A DNA stretch of 47,267 nt from Nitrospirota bacterium (lineage in GTDB: Bacteria > Nitrospirota > Thermodesulfovibrionia > Thermodesulfovibrionales > UBA6898). Under the pieces are notes generated by a model. It was not told the DNA's origin, searched no databases, and saw nothing but the letters and a program-made list of their open reading frames with translations. A program made the position numbers and the translations under genes. Positions within the stretch are counted from its first letter, which is position 1, and each line of letters opens with the position of its first letter. The DNA lies in contig JAJZPM010000027.1 in NCBI GenBank assembly GCA_021811105.1, forward strand, positions 1-47,267, given 5' to 3'. Below, piece by piece: positions 1 through 9,407 of the stretch.

Positions 1-89
1 GCCGTCAACGTCGTCTTGCCGTGGTCTACGTGTCCTATCGTCCCTACGTTGCAGTGAGGTTTCGTCCTCTCAAATTTTGCCTTTGCCAT
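1..89 (-). CDS. tuf: Elongation factor Tu, N-terminal fragment
   Basis: Only the first 29 codons are inside the window; the gene runs off the left edge. The translation begins [20 protein letters not shown] and continues into VDHGKTT, the P-loop (G1) of EF-Tu, the GTPase that carries aminoacyl-tRNA to the ribosome. The start is fixed by AGGAGG seven nucleotides from the ATG. It is the last member of a Thr-Tyr-Gly-Thr tRNA cluster followed by tuf, the arrangement known from E. coli thrU-tyrU-glyT-thrT-tufB, so it is probably co-transcribed with those tRNAs. Confidence 0.97.
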   Translation of the reverse strand, partial: MAKAKFERTKPHCNVGTIGHVDHGKTTLT

Positions 90-177
90 CTTGCCTCCTA
101 CAATAAATTATCGCAGTTTTTTCCAACAAATTTTCCCATACAATTCCAAACAAAGCTTGTCAAACTCCATCCTTACA

Positions 178-253
178 TGGAGCCCATGACCAGAATCGAA
201 CTGGTGACCTCATCCTTACCAAGGATGTGCTCTGCCGACTGAGCTACATGGGC
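178..253 (-). tRNA. tRNA-Thr (anticodon GGT)
   Basis: A 76-nt cloverleaf with encoded CCA. The acceptor arms GCCCATG and CATGGGC pair fully, and the anticodon loop TTGGTAA sits on the stem CATCC/GGATG. It reads ACC and ACU. It is the tRNA nearest to tuf in the cluster. Confidence 0.97.
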
Positions 254-303
254 GCACATTTTTCATAGGTCCAATATGTCGTATAAGACCTATTAATCTT
301 TTC

Positions 304-378
304 TGGAGCGGGAAACGGGATTCGAACCCGCGACCCTCAGCTTGGAAGGCTGACGCTCTACCACTGAGCTACTCCCGC
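304..378 (-). tRNA. tRNA-Gly (anticodon TCC)
   Basis: A 75-nt cloverleaf with encoded CCA. The acceptor is GCGGGAG paired with TTCCCGC, and the anticodon loop CTTCCAA sits on the stem TCAGC/GCTGA. It reads GGA and GGG. It is the third tRNA in the transcript. Confidence 0.97.
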
Positions 379-396
379 ACTCAACTACAGCGCAAC

Positions 397-500
397 CAGT
401 AAATAGTGAGCAGTGAATAGTAAAAAAGCGAGAAAACTTAATTTTCTCCGCCAACTATTCACTATTTGCTACTCACTGAAAATTTGCCGCGCAAATTTTC
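397..500. repeat. Nested inverted repeats between tRNA-Tyr and tRNA-Gly
   Basis: The outer arms at 397-421 and 454-478 are imperfect inverted copies of each other, built from the words AGTGAGTAG and AGTGAATAGT. An inner stem GAGAAAA/TTTTCTC (430-436, 442-448) sits between them. A separate perfect 10-bp palindrome, GAAAATTTGC and its complement around a 3-nt spacer, occupies 478-500. The transcript would fold into two hairpins between the tRNAs, possibly processing sites or a miniature mobile repeat. Confidence 0.6.
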
Positions 501-501
501 A

Positions 502-586
502 TGGTGGAGAGGGGAGGATTTGAACCTCCGTAGGCTACGCCAACGGGTTTACAGCCCGTCCCCTTTGGCCACTCGGGTACCTCTCC
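502..586 (-). tRNA. tRNA-Tyr (anticodon GTA)
   Basis: An 85-nt class II tRNA with a long variable arm and encoded CCA. The acceptor is GGAGAGG paired with CCTCTCC, and the anticodon loop contains GTA. It reads UAC and UAU. It is the second tRNA in the cluster. Confidence 0.97.
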
Positions 587-591
587 AAACT

Positions 592-676
592 CGTAATGAG
601 TAATCCGTGATAAGTAATGAGAAAAGATATTCATTCCTTGAACCACCCGTCACTCATCAGTCATTACTCCTCACTG
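592..676. repeat. GTAATGAG-type repeat between tRNA-Thr(TGT) and tRNA-Tyr
   Basis: The left part (592-621) is made of tandem words like GTAATGAGTAAT. The right part (about 649-676) carries partly complementary words such as CACTCATCAGTCATTACTC. The sequence differs from the 397-500 repeat but has the same short-word style. It lies inside the tRNA transcript. Confidence 0.4.
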
Positions 677-683
677 TCCTTTA

Positions 684-759
<76 letters not shown>

Positions 760-807
760 CCAACCAAAAAAGACAACAGTAATCCTTCGGATCTTTCGAA
801 ACTTAAT

Positions 808-837
808 AATATAAAGGAATTATTATACTATGGTCAA
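808..837 (-). promoter_or_regulatory. Sigma-70 type promoter for the tRNA-tuf transcript
   Basis: On the minus strand, TTGACC (832-837) is followed after 18 nt by TATATT (808-813). This lies about 50 nt ahead of tRNA-Thr(TGT), in the gap after rlmB. An overlapping TATAAT at 822-827 could serve a second start. Confidence 0.55.
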
Positions 838-888
838 GAGAAAAAAAACAAGAACAAACCCGGGCAGAACAATTTCCCCTCGCAAAAC

Positions 889-1701
889 CTATTTTTTCCT
901 TATTCTTTGATGAATTACCTCGTAAATCATAATTCCCGCCGCGACAGAAACATTCAGCGAACCGACCTTCCCCCTCATCGGAAGACTCGCCAGGGTGTCG
1001 CAGTCCTCCCTCACAGTCTTTCTCAACCCTTTCCCCTCGGAGCCGATCACCAGGGCCAGGGGGACAACGAGATCAAGGTCCCAGATCGTGCGGTCCATCC
1101 CCGCCTCAGCTCCCACAATCAGCAAGCCCATCTCTCTCATGCTCTTCATCGCATGCTTGATGTTTGATACCATCGCAACAGGGATATGTTCGGCAGCGCC
1201 CGCCGAAGCCTTGATAGCCTCGGGCACGAGCGTCGCCGACCGGTGAGACTGGATAACCACTCCGTGCACCCCTCCGGCATCGGCGGCCCTGAGGACCGCG
1301 CCGAAGTTCCTCGGGTCCTCCACGCAGTCGAGGACGAGGAAAAAAGGGAGCTCGTTTTTTGTCGAAGGGATGTCGAGCATCTCATCGAAGTCCGCATATT
1401 CCCTCTGTGCAACGACCGCGGCGATGCCCTGATGACCCTTGGGGAACCTGCTGTCGAAAAAGAACTGGTCGGCCTTTTTCAACTCAATGCCCCTGGACAG
1501 CACCTCCCTCTCTATGCCGGCAACCCCTTCTCTGCGGGATGAGGAGAGGAACACGGACTTGACCTGTCTGCCCGACTTTATGGCTTCGAGTACAGGATTA
1601 AGCCCGTAGACCCATTCTTCACGCGTCCGCCGGCTGTCAGGACGGCGGGCGGAATTTCCGGCTACTTCATGACCAGGCTTATTACCATACTTATGTTTCA
1701 T
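889..1701 (-). CDS. rlmB: 23S rRNA (guanosine-2'-O)-methyltransferase, SpoU/TrmH family
   Basis: A SAM-dependent methyltransferase that 2'-O-methylates a guanosine in 23S rRNA, cytoplasmic. Counting from a TTG two codons upstream, an N-terminal substrate-binding domain (about 30-100, WVYGLNPVLEAI) precedes the knotted SPOUT domain. All three SpoU motifs are visible: DPRNFGAVLRAAD near 131-143, LVIGSEGKGL near 219-228 and SLNVSVAAGI near 250-259. About 270 residues is usual for RlmB/YacO. I start at the ATG at 1701. The 30-residue basic N-terminal extension is poorly conserved in such proteins. The gene precedes the tRNA-tuf cluster, matching the cysS-rlmB neighbourhood of many bacteria, which supports RlmB over other TrmH paralogues. 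Confidence 0.92.
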   Translation of the reverse strand: MKHKYGNKPGHEVAGNSARRPDSRRTREEWVYGLNPVLEAIKSGRQVKSVFLSSSRREGVAGIEREVLSRGIELKKADQFFFDSRFPKGHQGIAAVVAQREYADFDEMLDIPSTKNELPFFLVLDCVEDPRNFGAVLRAADAGGVHGVVIQSHRSATLVPEAIKASAGAAEHIPVAMVSNIKHAMKSMREMGLLIVGAEAGMDRTIWDLDLVVPLALVIGSEGKGLRKTVREDCDTLASLPMRGKVGSLNVSVAAGIMIYEVIHQRIRKK

Positions 1702-1791
1702 GATCAATTTTCTATCTTACCGCCGGGAAGCAATAATTATCAATAAAATCGGGGTATTCGCTTCTGGGGCAGCTCCCCAAAATGACAGGCT

Positions 1792-1820
1792 GTCATTGCC
1801 CGACTTGATCGGGCAATCCA
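1792..1820. repeat. Dispersed GTCATT...AATCCA palindromic repeat, copy 1 (half element)
   Basis: 29 nt identical to 38116-38144. It begins GTCATTGCCCGA and contains the hairpin TTGCCCGA/TCGGGCAA. Only the left half of the element seen at 38116-38183 is present. It lies in the gene-poor stretch after rlmB. Confidence 0.75.
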
Positions 1821-1932
1821 ACGTCTCGAAGTACCACAGTCAAGACGGAGTATGAGGAAAAATTGAAGGACTGCCGAATCGACTTCCATACACGCCGGCC
1901 TCCGGCTCAAGCGCTTGCCTCATTCAGGAGCT

Positions 1933-2100
1933 TCATGGCAGGTCCTTCTCTAAATCGGCACGTGCATGAAGGTTATAGAGCGTCTGGAGGCTCTGATAGG
2001 GAGGATAACCGCGCTTCTCGCTGATGCCGAGCGACTGTAAGAGCCGGTCCGCGGTAAAATTAGAGGCCCCGATGACTCTCACCTTCCCTGTGTTACGAGC
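1933..2100 (-). pseudogene. Aldo/keto reductase remnant
   Basis: The minus strand translates without interruption as GKVRVIGASNFTADRLLQSL followed by GISEKRGYPPYQSLQTLYNL and a short tail, ending at a stop at 1933-1935. This matches the part of aldo/keto reductases where the conserved G-x-SN strand is followed by the PxxxQ-x-YNL segment. The catalytic Tyr/Lys/His region upstream and the C-terminal third are absent, and no start or ribosome binding site is seen, so this is a decayed fragment of about 55 codons. The rest of 1708-2208 holds repeat copy 1 and otherwise nothing I can identify. Confidence 0.6.
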
Positions 2101-2208
2101 AGAGAGTAGGCATCCAGGGGCGATTGTTCAATGCAGCGCATTTTGATGAATCCATTATTCTTGTTACTGCATTCCAATATTCGAGGGAAATCTGCAACGA
2201 ATTGTCAG

Positions 2209-5200
2209 CTACCTCGTTACCCCGATGGCCGCAATGATTGAAGGGTCGAAAATTGCGTACGGCAAAGAAAATTCGAACTCCTGCCTAAAACCGACAGGCA
2301 GAGCAGTGTCCGCAATATTTATAAGGCCGATAATTCTCTTATCGAAACCCCATGAATTAGAACTGGTATCCCATCTTTCTACGATATATGTGTATACCAT
2401 GTTCTTGTCGTTGATTTGAGTGGATAATCCTGTAATAAGTTGTCCGCTGGTGTTTGTGGTCTCCGTTGAAACTGCATCTGTTGTATAAGTAATGTCGCCC
2501 GAAGGATCGTCCCAATTGATTATCAACGTATTCCAGCTTGATTGGAAAGAATTTTGTATCGTTATGGCTGGCTCCAGTTCGATTTTATTCAAAATGTCTC
2601 CTATTTTGTAGGCAAGAGCATAGTGGGTTTTTAGGGTCCTGTCACGTTTTGTGTAAGTGGCAGGACAACCTTCCAGGCAAAAAGCCTGAACTACCCATAT
2701 CCATAAGTCTTCTTCATTATTGATAAAATGACCGTCTGTTTCCGTGCCGTAGAACCCAAATTCCGAGAGACCTGTCGAATTGTCGTTAATATTCTTCTCC
2801 TCATATTCATAAAAAACAATATAGTTTTTATCTCCTTCCGTGTGATCATAGTCAATTATTTTCTTCAGAGTCCGGCCTGTCGATTCTGATGAGTATTTAT
2901 TGGCAAATGATTTATATGGCACACCGTCCGATGTAATGGTAACGGTATCTCCAGATAATGTTATTTCTCTTATCTTAGATTCAACACCCTGGGATCCCTC
3001 ATAAAGGTAACACGCCGGATTTGTGTCCGAAATCGTTTCACGCAAGGCCTTGCCGCCAAAATAGACGATCCAGCTCCAATATTGTTCTTTTTTGCTGCTG
3101 AAGTCATCGATAACCGTGCCGCCGATAGCTAATTTTGTTTCATTGCTGTCTATATACCCGCTCATAATGTCCTTATAGGTAGATGATTTTTCCGTACGCA
3201 CCTCATAAGAGCGGCCGCACCAATTATTATAATATTTGTATTTTGTGTTAACTATGTCATCGAATGACCCTTCCGTCCCTGCCACGTATTGCGATATAGC
3301 AGAAGTATTGCGATCAAGGTGAATAGTCTTATCGGCGCCGATAGTGGCAATATAATCCGGAGAATTTGGCGTCTGTGACTGTGAGACGATGTCTGCAGCC
3401 ATTGTAACCGTGGTAATCCAGCCGCCCGGAATGTCTTGCGTAGTGCTTGTAAAAGTCGGCCTCACGCTCTTGGAAATATGAGTCCCGCCGCTATCCGGCA
3501 AGGAGCCCCCTTTAACCCAGCTGCCGGACTGATCTCTATATCTGAAATAATAATCATATTGCCCCGGTTGCCTGGATTCTTTCCAAACGCTGATGTCAGC
3601 TGCCTGGAGCTTGCCATCGGCAATTATAAATGGTCTTCGTCCCGATGCGACGGGAATCGGATTGCCGACTGCATACAGGCCGCTGTCGGTCAGGGTATAA
3701 GGGCTGTCGTTTGAAAAATCTCCCGGCCGATAATAATAGGGAGAGCCGAAATATGTATAGCCAATGTTAACGCCGTAAGAAGCGATATAACCGGAATAAC
3801 CGGCCGACGGCAGCACTACATAGTGTTCGGTCTTTTCGGGATTGGACTGCACTGTAAGATTTTTGGATGCGATAGAGGCATATTTAAGGTTTACCTCCTT
3901 TTTAGCGGGCGTTAATTGATATTCGTTGCCGGAGACGCTGATCCTAAAGGATTGAACTTGAGGCCACGCACTTGCTAGAAATACATAGTCGCTTCCAAAT
4001 TCCACCTGTTTTCCTGCAACCGCATTTTCTTCGCCTCCCATCTTTCCCCTGAAGACGAGCATAAATTTATCGGGCTCTTTTGCATCTGCCGGAGAGGTGA
4101 AGGCTATGTTTGTGCTTTTGTTATTGCCGGAGGTCTTCTTCCCTATGCTCAGAGAGCCGCTCCATGCCATATTCCGCTCATCCATTTTGTTGTCGTACCA
4201 GAGTTCAAAAGTGCCGTTCATATCTTCATCGGCATTGTTGCTTATCACGTAGCCTGAACCTTTAGCATCATCGGGGACCATATCTATGTCTCCCCTGAAG
4301 AAATAATTTATCAGTCCCGCAGAGTAGCCGACTGCGCGCGGGACTAATTTTGCGGCGTAGTCAGAATGAGTAAGAGAATCGAGCTTCAACGTTTTTCTCT
4401 GAAGATCCCAAGTTGGCAGATATTTGAATAAGGGACCGATTGCTAAAAAATGATCAATGGGTTCTCCGGGACACAGCTTTCTCCAATATGTTCTTTTTTT
4501 ATTTGTGCCATATGGGAGATCGAATTGCTCGAAGCACTGATTTAGGCCGATGTATCCAGGATATGGAAAGTAATGGCCATCGGTACTGCTGAAGTTTTCG
4601 GTGAATATCGTATCAGTGCTGACAAAGTTAGAATTGGTATATTCGGATAGCCCCCAGGCCAAACTACTACTGGGACTGACATTGAAATCGTATTGCTCAG
4701 AGTCAATAAATTGCGATGTCGGAGCAAAACCGTTGTGACCAACGCTTAAATCGACGGAAGGAAATGCCGGTGACAATGCAAAAGCATTTATCAGTACAAA
4801 ATATCTTTTCGCCCATGACTCAAAGTAATAATCGCCTGTCAGCGGGCTGCTGCCCAGGACGGAATCTTCCGGATGTGCGTCATTCCTCGTATGAGCGGGG
4901 ACAGACATATCTTGTATGAGGTGTATTTGATGGCCGAGCCCTTTGAACGCCTGAGCAAAATATGCCTGCCTTTCGGTATCGCTCTTTGCGGTCAGTGCCG
5001 AATAGAAAGAATCCCTTGTCTTTTTCCACGATCAGTCTCCTTCGATATAACCTGCCTGCCACGACCCATATTGAGACCACAAAATCGTAGAGTTGCCCGT
5101 ATATCCCAAGTCGTTTAAGCCGGCCCTGCCCCACGGCTTCAGGGGATTATGAAAATGGTTGTTGTATCTGGCAAGGCCCAGGAAACCTTGTAAATTGCTT

Positions 5201-5466
5201 CCGGCGTCTTCGCTATATGCGCCTTCTTGAAGCCATAGGAGTGCCGACTGTATCTTATTATTCCATAAAAACTTTGCCGTCAATCCCGCACTGCAACCAA
5301 GATTTTTTAGGTAATTTTCCTTGGAAAGCCCCACAACGGAATTCTCTGCTGCGTATTGTGAAAGATCCCTATGGGTCACGTTATTATCCCATGCGAATAG
5401 TTCGTTAGCATAAGCAGTCGAAAGAAACACAAGGATAACAAAGAATGCAAATCTGTGGCCAGTCAT
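2209..5466 (-). pseudogene. Secreted zinc-dependent phospholipase C-like protein, interrupted by an in-frame TGA
   Basis: One frame of 1085 codons with a single TGA at codon 145 (5032-5034); the frame is otherwise open on both sides. The N-terminus has a signal peptide ending near NELFA|WDNN; the Trp right after it and the helical region with THRDL, NHFHNP and GLGHQIHLIQDMSVPAHTRN are typical of the zinc-dependent phospholipase C / S1-P1 nuclease fold, in which the N-terminal Trp and several His/Asp residues bind zinc. The helical domain ends near residue 380, and about 700 residues of unrecognised, probably beta-rich sequence follow. The start (ATG at 5466) overlaps the upstream lipoprotein stop as TAATG, so translation is coupled. 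After the TGA, a new start at 4908 (MSVPAHT) would lose the zinc site. A nonsense mutation or sequencing error is most likely. Confidence 0.6.
5032..5034 (-). other. In-frame TGA inside the phospholipase-like gene
   Basis: The codon run is GYIEGD, TGA, SWKKTRDSFYSALTAK, with no frame change. A TGG-to-TGA change would explain it. The protein sequence on both sides reads as one domain. Confidence 0.8.
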
Positions 5467-6026
5467 TAGAAACCCTCCTCTGGGTAAAGTGGAATACCAA
5501 GTTCTCTATATTCTTTGTTTAATTCTTTTATCAGTAGTCGCTGTTTGTTATCTGGAATTAGCTCTTTGTCTGCATGCCTTATTTTTCTCTCCTCCATCGT
5601 CAACTTCTTTAAAGGTATAACTGCCCTATCTCCCTCCCAAGCCACTTTCTTCATGAGAAGACCTCCGTCAAGGCTCAGAGACTCCCATGGCCCCAGCCCT
5701 ATGTATGCATATCCCGATTTAAATATCAGAACGTTCATGGGTGCCACGTTGCTTAATATTTTCAGGCCCACCCCTTGTATTTCGAATTCGCCATTCCTGT
5801 CGGTCACTGTTTCCCGTGCATCGTAATACGAGCTGACCCCTCCGGCGGGAGTGGCGGCGACCTTAAACCAAACTCCGAGAACCACAACCCCTTCGATGGG
5901 CTGTCCAGTTTCGGCGTCAACAACTTTTCCTTTATACGGTCCGTCATGACGGAGGGGATAGCAGCAGCCAGATGTCAAAACTATGAAGAATACCAGGAAC
6001 AAGATAAACCTAAAAAAATTCGTCAT
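5466..6026 (-). CDS. Lipoprotein with carboxypeptidase-regulatory-like domain
   Basis: 186 residues. A hydrophobic signal (MTNFFRFILFLVFFIVL) ends in a lipobox, TSGC, so the protein should be lipidated and anchored in the envelope. Next comes a beta-sandwich of the CarboxypepD_reg-like type (GKVVDAETGQPIEGVVVLG and VTDRNGEFEIQGVG), which in other proteins is a structural or binding module. The C-terminus is charged and helical. I chose the ATG at 6026 because GGAGGAATAAA precedes it and the upstream gene stops two bases before. It is the third gene of a four-gene operon and overlaps the phospholipase-like gene by one base. Specific function unknown. Confidence 0.72.
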   Translation of the reverse strand: MTNFFRFILFLVFFIVLTSGCCYPLRHDGPYKGKVVDAETGQPIEGVVVLGVWFKVAATPAGGVSSYYDARETVTDRNGEFEIQGVGLKILSNVAPMNVLIFKSGYAYIGLGPWESLSLDGGLLMKKVAWEGDRAVIPLKKLTMEERKIRHADKELIPDNKQRLLIKELNKEYRELGIPLYPEEGF

Positions 6027-6027
6027 T

Positions 6028-6888
6028 TTATTCCTCCCGAGAAAAGCCATTTTCTCTTTTGTTAGACCTGGAAACTTTCTCAAAAAAATGAGTTCTCAAA
6101 TATTTTCCGTAAAGTGCGCCCACAGCCACTAATGCAATAGAGAGCGGCACGCCACCAAAAAGCAGCGGACCTATTGCCATTGCGCCTTCGCCTTGGACAG
6201 TAAGAATCAACCATGCAACAATTCCCAGGCCGAAGAGAGCCTGCCCCGAACCTGCAAGCACTATAGCTTTGTCCTGGACAATAATTCCGATTAGAATGCC
6301 AATAAAAATCAGCGGTCCTCCGAAAATCAATAAGTCGGCAACTAAGAAAGAGGCGACTTCACAAAGGGCTATTGCAACAAAGAGCACAGCACCTATATTA
6401 AGAAGAAATTTTGATGGTTGAGATACTATGTCCATTTTTGACTTCAAAAAAGCGTGCAAAAGAGCTCCGCACATTCCTCCTATCAAGGCCCAAACGGCGG
6501 CAGGAACCACTTCTTCTGTGGAGACTATCAGCAATACATTTCGAAGATCTTTGATCAATTCATCTATGGCGAGGCCCGAAAAAATGCTGCCGATTATCAT
6601 AAGCGCCGGTATAAAAAGGCAAAGGACTAACGTGCTCCCTGCGAGGTAGGAGATAATCATCGGCAAATATCGCCACCCCAGGACAGTGCCTGAAATGATG
6701 CTGCCAAGAAAAACGATAGTCTGTACCAGCAAGAAGAGTCCACCGAATTCCGGGCTTTCAACAAATAAAGGGTAAGCAAGTGAGCGTGAGGTAAATAAAT
6801 AAAACAGCAGAAGCTGTAACCCGATTGCAAGAATTACAATCACGCCTTGTTGATACTTAGTCATTTGTTTGCTATCTGATTGTGCCAC
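6028..6888 (-). CDS. Polytopic inner-membrane protein, unknown family
   Basis: About 286 residues with roughly eight hydrophobic segments, for example GVIVILAIGLQLLLFYLF near the N-terminus, so an integral membrane protein. No transporter or enzyme motif is recognised. I prefer the GTG at 6888 because AGGAAAG lies just upstream and it follows the preceding stop by 13 nt; an ATG at 6864 and a TTG at 6945 are alternatives. It is the second gene of the exported four-gene operon and may anchor the module or help place its partners, which is inference only. Confidence 0.65.
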   Translation of the reverse strand: MAQSDSKQMTKYQQGVIVILAIGLQLLLFYLFTSRSLAYPLFVESPEFGGLFLLVQTIVFLGSIISGTVLGWRYLPMIISYLAGSTLVLCLFIPALMIIGSIFSGLAIDELIKDLRNVLLIVSTEEVVPAAVWALIGGMCGALLHAFLKSKMDIVSQPSKFLLNIGAVLFVAIALCEVASFLVADLLIFGGPLIFIGILIGIIVQDKAIVLAGSGQALFGLGIVAWLILTVQGEGAMAIGPLLFGGVPLSIALVAVGALYGKYLRTHFFEKVSRSNKRENGFSREE

Positions 6889-6901
6889 TGGCTTTCCTGT
6901 A

Positions 6902-9277
6902 TTAAAAGTCCCTGAACTTCCATATGCCGTTTCTGTCCCTGACAAGTAATCCGGGGTACGAATACAAAACGCTATTTTCGTTCGCTACGACTTCATACTC
7001 GGCGAGATTCTCATAAACCTCGATAATATTGAATTCCACGAACGTAGCCATAATCGCAGGCAGCCGGTCTTTAAGGGCCTCAAAGATGCTCCGATATCTT
7101 TCTTTTGAGCTGTCGACAAAATAACCCAGTGCCTTTTCAGTTTCCTTGGCGTTCAGCGCGCTTTTCATCGCCTCCCATTTGCCTTTGAGAAGCGCACCGA
7201 GTTCAGCTTTGCTTAAAACGACTATCGCGACTGTGTCCGAATAAACGTTTCCCTGATTGTCTGTTATTGTCAGTGTCGGATAGAAGATTCCCTCCGATCC
7301 ATATGTCCAGGTCATATTCTCGAAGGCGGGACCTGTGTAATCCACAATGCCATCGCCCTCGAAATCCATTTGATATGAAACAGGCGGGAATGAAGACGTG
7401 GCTGAGAAAACAATCTCTGTCGGTGCTACCCCGCTTGTTATGTTTGCCGAAAGTCTAACGTTCCGGATGGTATCCATTGTATTCACGGTAATCGATGCGC
7501 CTGCTTTGTTGCCTGAAATGTCGCTGATCGTAGCCGTTATCGAATTTGTCCCGACCGTCAGCGGCGCTCCATTGGCAACCCATTCCCTTCCGCTTATCTC
7601 AGCCGGGATGCCGTTTACCAAAATGCCGACATCATTTGTGTCCGACTTGAAAGTCCCCTTGACGACTGTCGTTGCCTTGTTGACCGTGCTGCTATTTGGC
7701 GGCGATGTTATGGTTATTTCCAACGTAGGTTTAACCGTAAAGGCAAGGGGCGCGCTGCTACCCCCTCCGGGAGGAAGGTTGAAAGCGCCTATATTCAAAT
7801 ATCCGGCGGCTGAAAGGTCTGCCGCACTGAGATCCAGTTTCACATCTGTCGGACTCAACAAAGTGACGCCTCTCGGTACGCCATTAACGGTAAAAACCGT
7901 ATCATTGAAGAACCCCGTGCCCAGAACCGAAATTGTCAGGCTGGTTGTACCGGCAGCTGTCTCTGCCGGATCGAGACCCGTTATCTGTGGAATAGGATTG
8001 TCGATGTCGAAATAAAGAAGATTCGACGTTCCTCCGTCGGGAACCGGATTGATGGCCTTTATTTCTATATCGCCTGCGGTTTGCAGGTAATCCCCCGGCA
8101 TGCCGACTTGCATGCTGCCGCAACCTTTAAGTGATGAAACTCTTTTTATGCCGTTGATATCTATTTCAGTATTTTCGAGGAGTCCCTGCCCATTTATCGT
8201 AAGGTCAATCCCTTGGCTTCCCCGCAAGGCATTCTCCGGTGTTATGGACACGAGCACAGGCACAGGATTGGGCAGGTCTATCATATTCAGCCCTTCTTCT
8301 CCCGCAAGGAACACCCTGTTCATCAAAGGGTGCACTTTCACGTCTTCGATTTTGTCGCCGACTGCTGCCGTTGTCCTGGCTGTTCCGGCGTCGGTGTCCA
8401 CTACCTGCATCCAGGAATTGTCGCCTCCTCCGACTGCGACCAAAGCATTTGTGCATTCATTATAGGACAGGGCAAGCGGATGCCTTCCGGATGGGATGGT
8501 CTTTTTCACTGAGAGAGAATTAAGGTCTATGACTGTTATGTTATCGCTCTTTGAATTGGCAACTGCCACTTCATGAGTTGAGGGGTTGAGGGCAGCCTGT
8601 ATTGGCTCTTTTCCAGCTTGAAGGGTTTTTACTATCGACAGCGTTGTGAGATCCACTATCGTAATATTGTCTCTGCCGCCTGATGCAGCCGCGTTTTTCA
8701 GTGTTTGGCCGACGCCCCATGTCTGATGAGCTATAACCGCAAGATTAAGGTTCTGGTCTATGACTGACGATGCCGGTTTGTCTGATATGATGATCTTTTT
8801 GAGAACAAGGCATGTATTCACGTCTATTGCAATAGCATTATTGTCATCAGTAGTTACAAGCATTATGCCTAGGGCCGAATCGAAGGAAATGGATGTAGGC
8901 TCTTCTTTTAAAGATAGAGTCTTTAGAGTATTGAGAGCATCGGCTGAAAGGACGTAGATAAAATTATGGTCATCGGCTGCGGCAAGAAGTCTTCTTTGTT
9001 CGTCGATTGCAACGGCTTTTATATCAATTCCGCCAAGAACAGTAGCGAGGATATCCCCAGTCTTTGCATCAATGACATCTACTCCCTGCTTGTCATCCAT
9101 CACCGCAAAGACCTTGTCGTATTGCCGGTCGATTGCCAGAGACTGGTAGTTCTTTTCGGCTTCTTTGCCTATTTGACCATATGTCTTTGAGATGAAACGG
9201 TCCCGAAAAGAAAGCCCCAAAAATCCGGCAATAAGCAAAAATACGACTACACATCTAAGCGCTTTTTTATTGTTCAT
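6902..9277 (-). CDS. Large exported beta-propeller protein with IPT/TIG, Ig/PKD and NTF2-like domains
   Basis: 791 residues. An N-terminal hydrophobic helix (CVVVFLLIAGFLGLSF) exports or anchors it. Residues about 45-350 form a YVTN-type beta-propeller with repeated units such as NITVIDLNSLSVKKTI and DNITIVDLTTLSIVKTL. Two IPT/TIG-like beta domains follow (VSITPENALRGSQGIDLTI; ITGLDPAETAAGTTSLTISV), then an Ig-like segment (ITSPPNSSTVNKATTVVKG), then a PKD-like domain (MDFEGDGIVDYTGPAF). The last 100 residues resemble an NTF2-like fold ending RDRNGIWKFRDF. The start is the ATG at 9277 with TGGAGGGATC ahead of it. Such architecture suits a surface or periplasmic binding or scaffold role. First gene of the envelope operon. 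Confidence 0.78.
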   Translation of the reverse strand: MNNKKALRCVVVFLLIAGFLGLSFRDRFISKTYGQIGKEAEKNYQSLAIDRQYDKVFAVMDDKQGVDVIDAKTGDILATVLGGIDIKAVAIDEQRRLLAAADDHNFIYVLSADALNTLKTLSLKEEPTSISFDSALGIMLVTTDDNNAIAIDVNTCLVLKKIIISDKPASSVIDQNLNLAVIAHQTWGVGQTLKNAAASGGRDNITIVDLTTLSIVKTLQAGKEPIQAALNPSTHEVAVANSKSDNITVIDLNSLSVKKTIPSGRHPLALSYNECTNALVAVGGGDNSWMQVVDTDAGTARTTAAVGDKIEDVKVHPLMNRVFLAGEEGLNMIDLPNPVPVLVSITPENALRGSQGIDLTINGQGLLENTEIDINGIKRVSSLKGCGSMQVGMPGDYLQTAGDIEIKAINPVPDGGTSNLLYFDIDNPIPQITGLDPAETAAGTTSLTISVLGTGFFNDTVFTVNGVPRGVTLLSPTDVKLDLSAADLSAAGYLNIGAFNLPPGGGSSAPLAFTVKPTLEITITSPPNSSTVNKATTVVKGTFKSDTNDVGILVNGIPAEISGREWVANGAPLTVGTNSITATISDISGNKAGASITVNTMDTIRNVRLSANITSGVAPTEIVFSATSSFPPVSYQMDFEGDGIVDYTGPAFENMTWTYGSEGIFYPTLTITDNQGNVYSDTVAIVVLSKAELGALLKGKWEAMKSALNAKETEKALGYFVDSSKERYRSIFEALKDRLPAIMATFVEFNIIEVYENLAEYEVVANENSVLYSYPGLLVRDRNGIWKFRDF

Positions 9278-9407
9278 GATCCCTCCAGTAGATGACCACG
9301 CCTGTCGCACAGGGCAGTCTCATATGTTCATGAATGCCTGTGGGTAGGTGTTTGAAGAAATCCCCTGCCCGATCCCTAATTTACTGGCAAATATCCGGTC
9401 GAATACA

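Noticed and set aside
4908-4919. Separate 899-residue protein starting at 4908
   Set aside because: The same frame continues upstream with matching domain sequence and the start would cut the zinc-binding helix bundle, so it is merged with the N-terminal part.
5032-5034. Selenocysteine codon in the phospholipase-like gene
   Set aside because: The site lies where the family likely has an aromatic residue, no convincing SECIS is seen, and selA/selB are not in the window. A nonsense change is simpler.
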